The notes below the pieces were generated by a model that ran no database searches, had not been told where the DNA came from, and was given only the letters and a program-made list of their open reading frames with translations. A stretch of DNA of 64,000 nt from JBDRRP01 sp964446485 (lineage in GTDB: Bacteria > Desulfobacterota > Desulfobacteria > Desulfobacterales > JBDRRP01), in NCBI GenBank assembly GCA_964446485.1, contig CAYUOU010000012.1, positions 5,518-69,517 on the forward strand, written 5' to 3'. The position numbers were made by a program, and so were the translations under genes. Of this stretch, positions 15,734 to 25,210 are shown piece after piece (within the stretch, counting starts at the first letter, position 1; every line of letters begins with the position of its first letter).

Positions 15734-16912
15734 TTATTGAAACAGACTGTGGAATTGCCCATAGCCTTCCTTTTCGAGATCTTCGGCGGCGATGAACCGA
15801 AGGGCCGCGGAGTTGATACAGTAGCGCAGACCGGTGGGTGCCGGGCCGTCGTTGAACAAATGCCCCAGATGGCTGTCGCCATGTTTGCTGCGGACTTCAG
15901 TGCGCACCATGAAAAAGCTCGTGTCTTGGTGCTCCAGGACGTTTTCCGGGACGAGGGGACGCGTGAAGCTCGGCCACCCTGTCCCTGATTTGAATTTGTC
16001 CGTGGAGCTGAACAGGGGCTCTCCGGAAACGATGTCCACGTAGATGCCGGGCTCCTTGTTGTCCCAATATTCGTTGTTGAAAGGGGGTTCCGTGCCGCTT
16101 TTACGGGCCACCTTGTACTGCATGGGCGTGAGTTTTTCTTTGAGTGCGGCATCATCGGGGCGGCTGTACACTTCCCCGACACCGGCCATCTTGCCGGCCG
16201 ACGACATCTCTTTTTTTGTGGTGGGCGACATTTTCGTTTCCATGGGGTCCTTTTTCATGTCCTTGGCGCCGATGGGCTGCGCGTCTTTCCAGGTTTTTTC
16301 CAGAAACTGGTCCCGGCCGGAGCCCGACCGGTAGAAGCTGTACCGAATGGGGTTCTTGGAGTAGTAGTCCTGGTGGTAATCCTCTGCCGGGTAAAACGTT
16401 CCCAGCGGAAGAATGTCGGTGACGATGGGTTTCACAAAACGCATGGTCGCGCCGATCCGTTCTTTGGACACCTCCGCCAGGTGCTTTTCCTCGGCATTGG
16501 CGTAGAAGATCGCGCTGCGATATTGGCTGCCCCGATCCACGAACTGTCCCCCGGGGTCGGTGGGATCCACGTGACGCCAGAAAATTTCCAGCAGTTCGTC
16601 ATAGGTGATCTTGTCAGGGTCATAAACCACTTTCACGGCTTCGATGTGGCCGGTGCCGCCGGCAGATACCTGTTGATAGGTGGGATTTTCGATCCGGCCA
16701 CCGGTGTATCCCGAGATGACCTCAAGGACGCCATCGACTTTTTCAAAATCGGATTCCGTGCACCAGAAACATCCGCCGGCGAAAACCGCCGATTGTGTGG
16801 TTGCTGATTGATTCATCATAGGCTTCTCCATGTTTTTGTCCTTGCTGCTTACCTGATGGACACCTATCAGGATGACAGCAAATCCGAGCGTGATCCAAAA
16901 AAGGGTCTTCAT
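15734..16912 (-). CDS. msrAB: Fused methionine sulfoxide reductase MsrAB, membrane-anchored/exported
   Basis: 392 residues from the ATG at 16912, with GGGAGG upstream; longer in-frame extensions are shadows. The N-terminus (LFWITLGFAVILIGVHQV) is a signal or anchor, so it should act outside the cytoplasm on oxidised surface proteins. MsrA follows, with GCFWC near residue 50, GYTGG and the DPGGQFVDRGSQYRSAIFY block. A Lys/Met-rich linker (about 225-255) leads to MsrB with SGTGWPSF, GHLFNDGPAPTGLRYCIN and its catalytic Cys. The zinc-binding CxxC pairs of some MsrB proteins are absent. It converges on the molybdoenzyme operon, with 50 bp between stops. Confidence 0.95.
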   Translation of the reverse strand: MKTLFWITLGFAVILIGVHQVSSKDKNMEKPMMNQSATTQSAVFAGGCFWCTESDFEKVDGVLEVISGYTGGRIENPTYQQVSAGGTGHIEAVKVVYDPDKITYDELLEIFWRHVDPTDPGGQFVDRGSQYRSAIFYANAEEKHLAEVSKERIGATMRFVKPIVTDILPLGTFYPAEDYHQDYYSKNPIRYSFYRSGSGRDQFLEKTWKDAQPIGAKDMKKDPMETKMSPTTKKEMSSAGKMAGVGEVYSRPDDAALKEKLTPMQYKVARKSGTEPPFNNEYWDNKEPGIYVDIVSGEPLFSSTDKFKSGTGWPSFTRPLVPENVLEHQDTSFFMVRTEVRSKHGDSHLGHLFNDGPAPTGLRYCINSAALRFIAAEDLEKEGYGQFHSLFQ

Positions 16913-17012
16913 GTGGCACCTCCCAATATTTCGTGGTCTGGCACGGTCTCGGCCATGAATTTTTTTGCTGCAGCCGTTTCTCATTTCACGAAATATAAGA
17001 CAGTTATCCAGC

Positions 17013-17030
17013 GCATGTCCAAAAAACGGT
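17013..17030 (+). repeat. Dispersed 18-bp repeat, copy 2
   Basis: GCATGTCCAAAAAACGGT matches 9075-9092 at 17 of 18 positions. It ends exactly where the open reading frame of the truncated nitrilase begins. Its reverse complement also supplies a TTGGAC box upstream of msrAB with TTATAT 18 bases further on. Confidence 0.5.
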
Positions 17031-17032
17031 AA

Positions 17033-17635
17033 AGATTTTGTCACCTTTGTCGCGGCAGGGTCGAAAAACTCGCGGATCTGGGCGCCGAAGCGATCATGGG
17101 GACGCGGCCCATCGTCAGGGAAAACGGCAGTTTTCGAAACGCGGCCTACCTTTGGACGGCATCCACTGGCGCCCAGCCGGTTCACGAGAAATACCACCTG
17201 CCCGATGAAGATGGCTACTGGGAGCATTCATGGTACGACCGGGGGGAAAAACGGTTCGAGATCTGTCGGTGCCTCGGGATGCGCATCGGCGTGCAGATCT
17301 GCACGGAGATGCGGTTCTTCGAGTGGGCGCGCCACTATGCCGCCTCACGGGCGGATCTCTTGTGCGTGCCGCGGGCGACGCCGCACGGATCCCTCGGAAA
17401 ATGGCTGGCCGGCGGTCAGGCGGCTGCCGTGTGCGCCGGTGCCTATTGCCTGTCATCGAATCTCTGGTACCCGGTGGGTGACACTGCTGATTGCGGAGGG
17501 ATGGGGTGGGTCATTTCCCCGGAAGGGGACGTGCTCGCGGAAACCGGTGAGGACCTTCCCTTTGCCACGGTCGAGGTGGATCTTTCCGCTGCCCGCCGCA
17601 GCAAACACACCTACCCGCGTTACGTGCCGGAGTGA
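17033..17635 (+). pseudogene. N-terminally truncated carbon-nitrogen hydrolase (nitrilase family)
   Basis: The open frame runs from just after a TAA at 17030; the first ATG is at 17096. The product covers the middle and end of a nitrilase-superfamily protein: the catalytic Lys in HEKYHLP, the catalytic Cys in VQICTEMRF, and the C-terminal GGMGWVISPEGDVLAE...ATVEVDL block. The N-terminal 60 or so residues with the catalytic Glu are missing, and the sequence VEKLADLGAEAIMG before the ATG is still recognisably homologous. This therefore looks like a decayed remnant rather than a short gene. Its end overlaps the convergent TRAP permease gene by 16 bp. Confidence 0.75.
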
Positions 17636-19602
17636 GCCCCACCCTTTCGCAACTGCAGCGTCACCGCTGCCGCCAACGCGACCACACCCACCAGATCGGC
17701 CCATCCCTCCGGCCACAGCAGACCCCCGGCGGCGACGACAAAGAGTACGGTTTCAGGCCAGGTGGCATTTCGGATGAAGTAGCGTTCGATGGCGGCGGCA
17801 AAGGCCACCAGCCCAAGCATGGTCGTAACCATGGTCACCACGACTTCCCAATGCATGAGTGAGTAGTCCGGTCCCATCCCCAGCAGGGGCCGGTAGGCCA
17901 TCACCAGGGGGATGATGTAAAGCCCCTTGGCGAGCTTCCACGAAGTGAAGGCGGTGCGCATTGGGTTGGCACCGGCAATCCCGGCGCCGGCGAAACTGGC
18001 CAGACTGACCGGCGGGGTGACGTTGGCATCCTGGGAGTACCAGAACACGATCATGTGGGCGACCAGCAGCGGGACCCCCATGTCCAGGAGGGCCGGCCCG
18101 GCCAACGTGGCCAGGACGATATAGCTGGCGGTGACCGGAAGCCCCATGCCCAGGACCAGAGAGGCTGCGCCGATGAGCAGGATGGCCAGTGCCTTGATGC
18201 CGAAACTGAGATCCAGCACCAGGCTGGAGAATTTTAGCCCCATGCCGGTGAGCGTTACCATGCCGACGATGATCCCTGCGGCCGCACAGGCCACCGACAC
18301 CATGATCGCCGCCCGTGCCCCCTTGTTAAGGGCCCCCGTGATGGACACGACTTCGGACCAGGCGAACCGTTCAAGAGATACTGTTGCAGCCGAATCGCCC
18401 TTTCCGCTTCTCCGGGAGAGGCCCCATCGCCATGCATTGGCGGTAATACTCGCCGCCACCGTGCTCATGACGGCCACGAAACCGGCCATCATGGGCGAAT
18501 AGTTGGCCATGAGCACATAGATGAGAACGGCCAAGGGGATAATGAAGTGGAGTCCGTTTTTGACGACTTCCCAGAACTTGGGCAGGCTTTCCTTGGGTTG
18601 CCCCAGCAATCCTTCTTTTCGCGCCTCGAAGTGAACAAAACAAAGCACGGTGACATAATACAAAATGGCCGGTACCAGGGCCACCTTGATGATGGTGAGG
18701 TAGCTGGTGTTGGTGAACTCGGCCATGAGAAAGGCGCCGGCGCCCATGATGGGGGGCATCAACTGTCCGCCGGTGCTGGCGGCCGCTTCGATGGCCCCGG
18801 CCACGTGCGGCCGGTAGCCCACTTTTTTCATCATGGGAATGGTAAATGAGCCGGTGGCCACCACGTTGCCCACGGCCGAGCCCGACACCGAACCCATGAA
18901 CCCGGAGGCCACCACTGACGTTTTTGCCGGGCCGCCTGAAAATCGGCCCGTGACGGCGTAGGCGAGGTCAATGAAGAACTGGCCGCCGCCGGTGGATTCC
19001 AGGATGGCCCCGAAGAGAACGAAGACGTAGACGAAGGTGGCCGCGACGCCGATGGGCAGCCCGAAAATCCCCTCGGTGGTCAGCCATAGCGTGGTGACGA
19101 TCCGCTCCACGCTGTAGCCCTTGTGGATGATGAGTTCAGGCATGTAAGTTCCGTAGAACGCATAGAGTATCGCGGTGATGCAGATGCCGGTCATGATCCC
19201 GCCGATGACCCGGCGACACGCCTCCAGCACCAGCAGGCAACCCACGATGCTCACCCACAGATCCGCCGGCAGCCAGTCTCCCTGACGCTCGAAGATGGCG
19301 GTTAGATTGATACAGATATAGGCGGTGCAGGCGATGGATCCGGCGGCCAGCAGCCAGTCGATGACGAACCACGGTGTGATGCGGTCTTTTTTGGCGTTTT
19401 GGAATGGCACCTTCAACAAAAAGGTGAGGGTGAGAATCGCCCCAAGGTGGATGGATCGCTGGACCAGGGCCGTCATGGTGGTGATGCCGGCCGTGTACAG
19501 CTGAAAGAGGCTGAGACTGACGGCAATCACCGAAACCAACCGGGCAGTAAACACCGCCGCGGCGGTGGGGCGAATTTTGGCGGGGTGCTTTTCTTCAGTC
19601 AT
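17620..19602 (-). CDS. TRAP transporter fused permease, TAXI type (DctQ-DctM fusion)
   Basis: 660 residues starting at MTEEKHPAK (ATG 19602), polytopic throughout. The N-terminal 170 residues correspond to the small DctQ-like subunit. The remainder is the large DctM subunit, with the hallmark GFMGSVSGSAVGNVVATGSF and ASTGGQLMPPIMGAGAF blocks and a repeat with GLPVTASYIV. TAXI-TRAP fused permeases use a sodium or proton gradient and a periplasmic binding protein to import organic acids. Its start overlaps the DUF1850 gene by 8 bp, and the binding protein gene lies just upstream, giving a complete transporter operon. Confidence 0.95.
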   Translation of the reverse strand: MTEEKHPAKIRPTAAAVFTARLVSVIAVSLSLFQLYTAGITTMTALVQRSIHLGAILTLTFLLKVPFQNAKKDRITPWFVIDWLLAAGSIACTAYICINLTAIFERQGDWLPADLWVSIVGCLLVLEACRRVIGGIMTGICITAILYAFYGTYMPELIIHKGYSVERIVTTLWLTTEGIFGLPIGVAATFVYVFVLFGAILESTGGGQFFIDLAYAVTGRFSGGPAKTSVVASGFMGSVSGSAVGNVVATGSFTIPMMKKVGYRPHVAGAIEAAASTGGQLMPPIMGAGAFLMAEFTNTSYLTIIKVALVPAILYYVTVLCFVHFEARKEGLLGQPKESLPKFWEVVKNGLHFIIPLAVLIYVLMANYSPMMAGFVAVMSTVAASITANAWRWGLSRRSGKGDSAATVSLERFAWSEVVSITGALNKGARAAIMVSVACAAAGIIVGMVTLTGMGLKFSSLVLDLSFGIKALAILLIGAASLVLGMGLPVTASYIVLATLAGPALLDMGVPLLVAHMIVFWYSQDANVTPPVSLASFAGAGIAGANPMRTAFTSWKLAKGLYIIPLVMAYRPLLGMGPDYSLMHWEVVVTMVTTMLGLVAFAAAIERYFIRNATWPETVLFVVAAGGLLWPEGWADLVGVVALAAAVTLQLRKGGAHSGT

Positions 19603-20146
19603 TTGTCGATCGTTCCATTTTCGACACGCTGGGGTGGGGAAAAATCTTTCTCCACAGGGCACGAAGCCGGCTCACCGGCTGCGCGCTGAACTGTACCGCC
19701 GCATGGGGGGCCACCGCAGACAGGTTTCGCTGCCGGCCGCGCCAGATCAGCGTGTGGTCGACCCCGGGGCTGCCGATACGCAGCACAAAGTCGCCCACGG
19801 GCCTGTGCATGTCTGTGATCACTTCGTAAGGGCCGCGCATTTCCATTCGGCCGATGCCGGGCATTTTACCCATTCCCGCACCGTACTTCAGGTACCGTTC
19901 TTCTTCAATATAAATGCGCCCATCGGCACCGACGCTGTGCGTCTCCCAAATGGGCGCATTTTCTACCGAATGATGGTAGTGAAGGGTGAACCGCTCCCCC
20001 GTGGCCATGGGCAGCACCGCCAGGGGATCGCCCCCTTTCACCGGGGTGAGCCTCATTTCCAGGCCGCCGGGCAGGGCGGCCATAAGGGCCGCCGTCGCTG
20101 CGACCACGACGGCGGCGACAACGGCGCTGCGTCTGATACCGCTCAC
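19595..20146 (-). CDS. DUF1850 protein associated with TAXI-TRAP transporter
   Basis: 183 residues with an N-terminal hydrophobic segment (AVVAAVVVAATAALMAALPG) and the DUF1850 signature region: FTLHYHHSVENAPIWETHSV, the EERYLKYGAGMG stretch and a late VLRIGSPGVDHTLIW. DUF1850 genes are usually found between TAXI binding protein and fused permease genes, exactly as here. The protein is probably a membrane-anchored periplasmic accessory factor; its biochemical role is not established. Only 4 bp separate it from the upstream binding protein gene. Confidence 0.9.
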   Translation of the reverse strand: MSGIRRSAVVAAVVVAATAALMAALPGGLEMRLTPVKGGDPLAVLPMATGERFTLHYHHSVENAPIWETHSVGADGRIYIEEERYLKYGAGMGKMPGIGRMEMRGPYEVITDMHRPVGDFVLRIGSPGVDHTLIWRGRQRNLSAVAPHAAVQFSAQPVSRLRALWRKIFPHPSVSKMERSTND

Positions 20147-20150
20147 ATCG

Positions 20151-21137
20151 CTACGGCATCAGATTTGCCGGAACGGTCACACCCTTCTCCTTCAGGTACC
20201 GGATGGTGCCGGGGTGCAGTGGAATGGGAGAATACTTCACGGCGTTTTCCGGCGTCGTATAGGCCGCCGAGGGATGGATCTTCACCAGGTAGTCGTTGTG
20301 CTCGAAAAGGGCTTTGACCAAATTATAGACGAGATCCGGATCCAAGGCGCCCTGGCAGATCATGACGTTCCACACACCGGCGGTGGGAACGGGCGCATCG
20401 ACGCCCCGGTAGACGCCGCCGGCCAGGTCTACGGACGCATAGGTGTTGTTGGCGGTCAGGATCTTCTGCATTTGCGCGTCACTGAAACCGAGAATCCGAA
20501 TGTCGTGGGTGGTGGCCAGGTCCAGGATGGAACTGGTGCCCGGGCCCACCGACCAAAAGCCCACTGAGATTGTGCCGTCGCGCAGGGCGTTGGCGCTTTC
20601 GGTGAACGACAGTCGGCTGTCTTTGTAGGCGTCCTTATCTATCCCCAATGCTTTGAGTACGGCTTCCGCCATGAAATTGGTGCCGCTTCCCGGGCTGCCG
20701 GTGCTGATGCTCTGGCCGGCCACCTGCTCGATGTCGGTGATGCCGCTGTTTTTGAGGGTCACCACCTGGAGCAGGTTGGGATACATGATGGCCATTCCCA
20801 ATATGTCGTGCTTTTTCCCATTGAATTTACTGGTGCCGGAATAGCCGGCAACGGCTACGTCGCCCATGACCTCACCCACCACGGTTTCACCCTTGTGGGC
20901 CAGTTTGACGTTTTCCACGCTGGCGCCGGTCACTTCGGCGACGGCCTTGACGCCCTTGACGTATTTGCTCCAGATTTCGGCAACGCCGCCACCGTAGGGG
21001 TAGTAGATGCCGCCCGTGCCGCCCGTGCCGATGGAGACGAAGGTGGTTTTGGCGGCGGCAGGGGTTGTCATGCAAACGAGCCCCACGAGCATTACCCATG
21101 CCAATAAAATCGGGGTCGAACGGTGATATCGTTTCAT
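20151..21137 (-). CDS. TAXI family TRAP solute-binding protein
   Basis: 328 residues with a Sec signal (LLAWVMLVGLVCMTTPAAA) followed by the TAXI family N-terminus FVSIGTGGTGGIYYPYGG, and the conserved ISTGSPGSGTNFMAEAVLKALG and FWSVGPGTSS blocks. It captures an organic acid (glutamate or C4-dicarboxylate-like substrates in known members) in the periplasm for the fused permease encoded downstream. GGAGGAACG stands before the ATG. Confidence 0.95.
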   Translation of the reverse strand: MKRYHRSTPILLAWVMLVGLVCMTTPAAAKTTFVSIGTGGTGGIYYPYGGGVAEIWSKYVKGVKAVAEVTGASVENVKLAHKGETVVGEVMGDVAVAGYSGTSKFNGKKHDILGMAIMYPNLLQVVTLKNSGITDIEQVAGQSISTGSPGSGTNFMAEAVLKALGIDKDAYKDSRLSFTESANALRDGTISVGFWSVGPGTSSILDLATTHDIRILGFSDAQMQKILTANNTYASVDLAGGVYRGVDAPVPTAGVWNVMICQGALDPDLVYNLVKALFEHNDYLVKIHPSAAYTTPENAVKYSPIPLHPGTIRYLKEKGVTVPANLMP

Positions 21138-21176
21138 GCGTTCCTCCTTACTGGTATCCTGAGTCTTTGGGGTGGC

Positions 21177-21614
21177 CTATTCGCTCATGGCTTTCACGAC
21201 CACCAGCATCTTTTTGGACATGGTCTTTGTTTTAATGAATGGGATGTTCACTTTCTCGACGGCACCGGGGGCCACCACCGGCGGTTTGCCTTTTGGTGGT
21301 ACGAGATGGCCGTTGCCCTTGTCCATGTCCTCCAAGAACACGTGCACCTTAAAACGCAGCGGTTTGTCGCTGACGTTTTTCAATGCCAGGGTGACGATGA
21401 GTGCCGGGTCCATGCCCTTTTTACCCAGTTGGCAGTCGAAATCGCTGATTTCCGCCGCCGGGGTCACGTCCCACGTAATGGTTTTCGTTCCGCACACGAC
21501 GTTTTGGACATTGTCCGGTTGCTTGGGGGCGGAGGCACAGCCGCCAGCCACCAGCGCAATAGCGGCGATGGCCAGCATGAGCGTACCGATCCTCTGTAAC
21601 AAATACCGATTCAT
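21177..21614 (-). CDS. Predicted lipoprotein of unknown function
   Basis: 145 residues with a lipoprotein signal: hydrophobic LMLAIAAIALVAGGC, in which AGGC forms a lipobox and gives Cys26 as the lipidated residue. The mature part is a beta-rich, Lys-rich domain (ALIVTLALKNVSDKPLRFKVHVFLED) similar in character to immunoglobulin-like periplasmic domains such as DUF1425-type lipoproteins; I cannot assign a family. AAGGAGGGG precedes the ATG. It lies 40 bp ahead of the TAXI binding protein gene and may be the first gene of the transporter operon. Confidence 0.75.
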   Translation of the reverse strand: MNRYLLQRIGTLMLAIAAIALVAGGCASAPKQPDNVQNVVCGTKTITWDVTPAAEISDFDCQLGKKGMDPALIVTLALKNVSDKPLRFKVHVFLEDMDKGNGHLVPPKGKPPVVAPGAVEKVNIPFIKTKTMSKKMLVVVKAMSE

Positions 21615-21696
21615 GGGTCCCCTCCTTGATTAAGGTTGGTACATCGACAGATTCGCCAATAACGGGTGTTCAACAGTTAGAAAGGTGTGAGGGAAA

Positions 21697-21725
21697 TTAT
21701 TATGATCCCGGCACTGGCATGTCAA
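21697..21725 (-). promoter_or_regulatory. Sigma-70-type promoter for lipoprotein/TAXI-TRAP operon
   Basis: On the minus strand TTGACA (21725-21720) and TAATAA (21702-21697) are separated by exactly 17 bases. The start point would be near 21690, about 75 bases ahead of the lipoprotein ATG. Confidence 0.65.
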
Positions 21726-21765
21726 GCGTGTCGAGGGGAATCGTCGGCAATTGTTTCGACAGCCA

Positions 21766-23592
21766 TCACGCGTACATGGCTTCAATGAGATCGGCAAAGG
21801 CTTTGTAAACGTATTTTCGCTTGACCTTCATGGTGGGGGTGACTTCGCCGTCTTCCTCATAGAGTTTCTTGGGTAGAATGGTGAATTTTCGCACGTTCTC
21901 CACGCGTGCCAGCGTGGCGTTGACGGCGTCCACTTCGCTTTGGATCAAGGCGTTGATGGCGGGATTGCCAGCAAGATCCCGATAGGTGGAGAACTGAACC
22001 TTGTGATCCTGGGCGTATTTGACGACATTGTCTTCATCGATCATGATGAGTGCGGAGATAAACCGCCGCTTGTCGCCGATGATCACGGCGTCGTTGATAT
22101 AGATGCTCGCCTTGAGTTTGTTTTCAATGTACTGGGGGGTGATGTTCTTCCCACCGGCAGTGACGATGATGTCCTTTTTCCGGTCGGTGATTTTGAGGAA
22201 CCCGTCGTCGTCGACCATCCCAACATCACCGCTGTAAAGCCAGCCGTTCACGATGGTTTCGGACGTGGATTCCGGGTTCTTGAAGTAGCCCTTGAACACC
22301 CCCGGCGACTTCACCAGGATTTCGCCGTCATCGGCAATGCGGAGGGTCACCCCGGGGAGGGCCTGGCCCACGGTGCCGGTTTTGATCTTTCCGATCTGAG
22401 AGAGGGTGGTCACGCCCGTGCCTTCGGTCTGGCCGTAGCCTTCAATGAGATTGACGCCGATGGACTGAAAGAAGAGCAATACGTCCGGTGCAATGGGCGC
22501 CGCCCCGGAGTAGGCCACCCGCAGCCGCTCGAAACCCAGCCGTTCGCGCAGTTTGCGCAAGACGGTAACATCCGCCAGGCGGTAGCCGACGGCGAGGGTG
22601 CCCGGCACCGGCGCCAGTGACAGCCGCGCTTGGGCACGGCGCCGCCCCACGGACAGGGCCCAGGCGAACACGGTGCGCTTGAACCAGGTGGCGTCGGACA
22701 TTCGGATCCGGATGGCCGAAAAGTACTTCTCCCAAATGCGGGGGACTGCGTAGCCGACGGTGGGCGAGATTTCCATCATGTTGTCCATGACGGTGTCCAG
22801 TTGCTCCACGAAATTGACGGTGTAGCCGTGGGTGATATGGGCGAAAACAGAAAAGAGACGCTCGAAAATATGACACAAAGGCAGGTAACTCAGCACTTCA
22901 TCCGTGTCGTAGATGGGGTTGTCTCGGGCAACGGCCCGGGCCATCCAGGTGACGTTGCCATGGCTCAGCATGGCTCCCTTGGGGGGGCCGGTGGTGCCGG
23001 AAGTATAGATGAGGACCGCGAGGTCGTCGGGGGCGAGGTCGTCGCTGCAGCGCCGGACCCGGTCCGCGTCCGTCGCCAGGGCGGCGGCCCCCTTTGCCAA
23101 AAGTTCCTCCCAGCGCATGAGCATGGGGTCGGAAAAATCCCTCAAGCCCTCGGTGTCCCATACGACGACGGCTTCAAGGTTCGGCGCCTGGTCGCGGAAA
23201 TGGAGCCATTTGTCCAGCTGTTCCTCGTTTTCAACGAAGAAGATCCGGGCGTCGCTGTGCGAAATGACGTAACTTACCTGCTCCCAGGCATTGGTGGCGT
23301 AAACACCTACCGAAACCCCGCCGGCGCACTGGATGCCCATGTCGGCGATCACCCACTCGGGGCAGTTGTCGCCGATGATGGCCACACGGTCGCCTTTTTT
23401 CAGTCCTGCCGCCAGCAGTGCGGCCCCCACCAGCTCCACCTGCTCCAGGTACTGCTCCCAGGAGGTGTCGCGCCACAAGCCCATCGCCTTGTGGCGAAGG
23501 GCGGTCCCTGACTTCAGGCGCGCCACGGTATTGCGGAAGACGGCAGGGACGGTCCCGGCCCCGTTTACCGCCAGGCTTTCTTGCGTTTCCAC
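21766..23592 (-). CDS. Long-chain-type acyl-CoA synthetase (AMP-forming)
   Basis: 608 residues of the ANL superfamily, in the long-chain acyl-CoA synthetase (FAA1/ACSBG-like) branch. Seen are the AMP-binding P-loop LIYTSGTTGPPKGAM (about 197), the GYGQTEGTG motif, YSGDVGMVDDDGFLKITDRKKD and the C-terminal ATMKVKRKYV. It would activate a carboxylic acid to its CoA thioester with ATP. Its start overlaps the end of livF by 28 bp, so uptake and activation are tightly coupled: the acid imported by the adjacent Liv transporter is the natural candidate substrate. Whether this is a fatty, aromatic or alicyclic acid cannot be told. Confidence 0.93.
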   Translation of the reverse strand: METQESLAVNGAGTVPAVFRNTVARLKSGTALRHKAMGLWRDTSWEQYLEQVELVGAALLAAGLKKGDRVAIIGDNCPEWVIADMGIQCAGGVSVGVYATNAWEQVSYVISHSDARIFFVENEEQLDKWLHFRDQAPNLEAVVVWDTEGLRDFSDPMLMRWEELLAKGAAALATDADRVRRCSDDLAPDDLAVLIYTSGTTGPPKGAMLSHGNVTWMARAVARDNPIYDTDEVLSYLPLCHIFERLFSVFAHITHGYTVNFVEQLDTVMDNMMEISPTVGYAVPRIWEKYFSAIRIRMSDATWFKRTVFAWALSVGRRRAQARLSLAPVPGTLAVGYRLADVTVLRKLRERLGFERLRVAYSGAAPIAPDVLLFFQSIGVNLIEGYGQTEGTGVTTLSQIGKIKTGTVGQALPGVTLRIADDGEILVKSPGVFKGYFKNPESTSETIVNGWLYSGDVGMVDDDGFLKITDRKKDIIVTAGGKNITPQYIENKLKASIYINDAVIIGDKRRFISALIMIDEDNVVKYAQDHKVQFSTYRDLAGNPAINALIQSEVDAVNATLARVENVRKFTILPKKLYEEDGEVTPTMKVKRKYVYKAFADLIEAMYA

Positions 23593-24341
23593 CGCTGATA
23601 CCCCTTGACCGATGCGTCCGATTTCACGCCCATGTAGAATTCCTGAACGTTTTGATCCGCCATGAGTTCGTTGGCCGAACCCTTCATCACGATACGACCG
23701 TTTTCCATGATAACGCCGACGTCAGCGAGCCTTAGCGCCATCCTGGCATTCTGTTCGACCAGTAAAATGGTGATGCCGGCATCACGGATCTCCCGAATTA
23801 TCCGAAAAATCTCGGCCACCAGGATCGGCGACAGCCCCAGCGACGGTTCGTCGAGAAACAGCAGCCGGGGCCGGCTCATGAGCGCCCGACCGATGGCCAG
23901 CATTTGCTGCTCCCCACCGGACAACGTGCCGCCCCACTGCCGCTGACGCTCTGCCAGGATGGGAAACATCTCGAGCACACGGCCGAGATCTTCAGCCACT
24001 GCCTTGCCGTCGTGACGGGTGTAGGCCCCCATGAGAAGGTTTTCCCTCACCGTCAGCGCTTCGAAGATTTCGCGTCCCTCCGGCACATAGGAGATGCCCA
24101 TCCGGACGATCTCCTCGGTGTCCATGCCGCCGATGCGCCGTCCGTCGAAAAAGATATGACCCTTGTCGGGCTGATCGTCGATGAGTCCCATCACTGTTTT
24201 GAGAATCGTCGATTTTCCGGCGCCATTATTTCCTAACAGGGCTGTAATGGTACCCGAGGACACCTCCAGAGAGACCCCGCGGATGGCGTAAATCAGGTCG
24301 TAGTAAGTTTCGATGTTGCGGATATCGAGCAGGAGGGTCAT
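23565..24341 (-). CDS. livF: Branched-chain amino acid-type ABC transporter ATP-binding protein LivF
   Basis: 258 residues: Walker A GNNGAGKST, signature LSGGEQQMLAIGRAL, Walker B LLFLDEPSLGLSP and the LivF-specific FMPILAERQRQWGG region. The body ends with QEFYMGV, where most LivF proteins stop soon after. Here a basic extension follows (KGYQRWKRKKAWR), encoded over the start of the acyl-CoA ligase gene, and the second LivF in this window has a comparable tail. The start overlaps the livG stop (ATGA). Confidence 0.93.
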   Translation of the reverse strand: MTLLLDIRNIETYYDLIYAIRGVSLEVSSGTITALLGNNGAGKSTILKTVMGLIDDQPDKGHIFFDGRRIGGMDTEEIVRMGISYVPEGREIFEALTVRENLLMGAYTRHDGKAVAEDLGRVLEMFPILAERQRQWGGTLSGGEQQMLAIGRALMSRPRLLFLDEPSLGLSPILVAEIFRIIREIRDAGITILLVEQNARMALRLADVGVIMENGRIVMKGSANELMADQNVQEFYMGVKSDASVKGYQRWKRKKAWR

Positions 24342-25147
24342 GGCGAAGCGCTTTCGGTAGTACCGTGTTCAGCGCCGCCCGTCTCGCCGAGATAGGCCTT
24401 GAGGACCTCGGGGTGGGTGCGAACGGCGTCCGGAGGACCCTCGGTAATGGGCTTGCCGAAGTTGATGGCCAGGATCCGGTCCGATATGTCCATCACCATT
24501 TTCATGTCGTGCTCGATGAGTAAGATCGTCACACCCAGTTCGTCCTGGATGTCTTTGATCCAAAACATCATGTCCTGCTTTTCGTCCGCGGTCATCCCGG
24601 CGCAGGGTTCGTCCAGCAGCAGCAGGCGTGGTTCCAGCGCCAGGGCCCGTCCCAGTTCCACACGTTTTTGGGTGCCGTAGGGAAGCCCTCCCACCATCTT
24701 GTTGCGGACCGACTGCAGGTTCAACAGGTCGATAATTTCTTCGGCCGCCCGTCGATGGGAGCGCTCTTCTTGCCCCGCGAAGGATCGGCGGCCCCACAGG
24801 GCCGCGCCGCTGAAGATGCCGGTGCGCATGTGGATGTGCCGGCCCAGCATGATGTTCTCCATGGTGTTCATATGCTGGAAGAGTTCGATATTTTGAAAGG
24901 TGCGGGCGATGCCGATCCGGGCGACAGCGTGGGGTTTAAACCCCCGGATGTCACGGCCTTCGAAGCGAATAACGCCGGTTTGGGGCGAGTAGATGCCGCT
25001 GATGCAATTAAACAGGGTGGTCTTCCCGGCCCCGTTGGGGCCAATGATGGCGTGGAGAGCGCCCCGGGGGATGCTCAGGGCGATGTCTTCCAGCGCCGTC
25101 AGACCACCGAAGCGGATGGTAAGGTGTTCGATCTCGAAAAAGGTCAT
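24338..25147 (-). CDS. livG: Branched-chain amino acid-type ABC transporter ATP-binding protein LivG
   Basis: 269 residues from ATG 25147 (MTFFEIEHLTIRFGG), the usual LivG N-terminus. A TTG at 25177 with GGAG six bases upstream is an alternative start adding ten residues, and has the better ribosome site. Walker A is GPNGAGKTT, the signature is the LivG variant LPYGTQKRVELGRAL, and Walker B is LLLLDEPCAGMT. A charged insert (about 105-145) precedes the signature, as in the other LivG here. It energises the Liv permeases encoded upstream. Confidence 0.92.
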   Translation of the reverse strand: MTFFEIEHLTIRFGGLTALEDIALSIPRGALHAIIGPNGAGKTTLFNCISGIYSPQTGVIRFEGRDIRGFKPHAVARIGIARTFQNIELFQHMNTMENIMLGRHIHMRTGIFSGAALWGRRSFAGQEERSHRRAAEEIIDLLNLQSVRNKMVGGLPYGTQKRVELGRALALEPRLLLLDEPCAGMTADEKQDMMFWIKDIQDELGVTILLIEHDMKMVMDISDRILAINFGKPITEGPPDAVRTHPEVLKAYLGETGGAEHGTTESASP

Positions 25148-25210
25148 CGACGATATCGTCCACTCGGCCGCCGGCAATTGTTTCTCCGGCGGCCGTCGTT
25201 GTCTGCGTCT

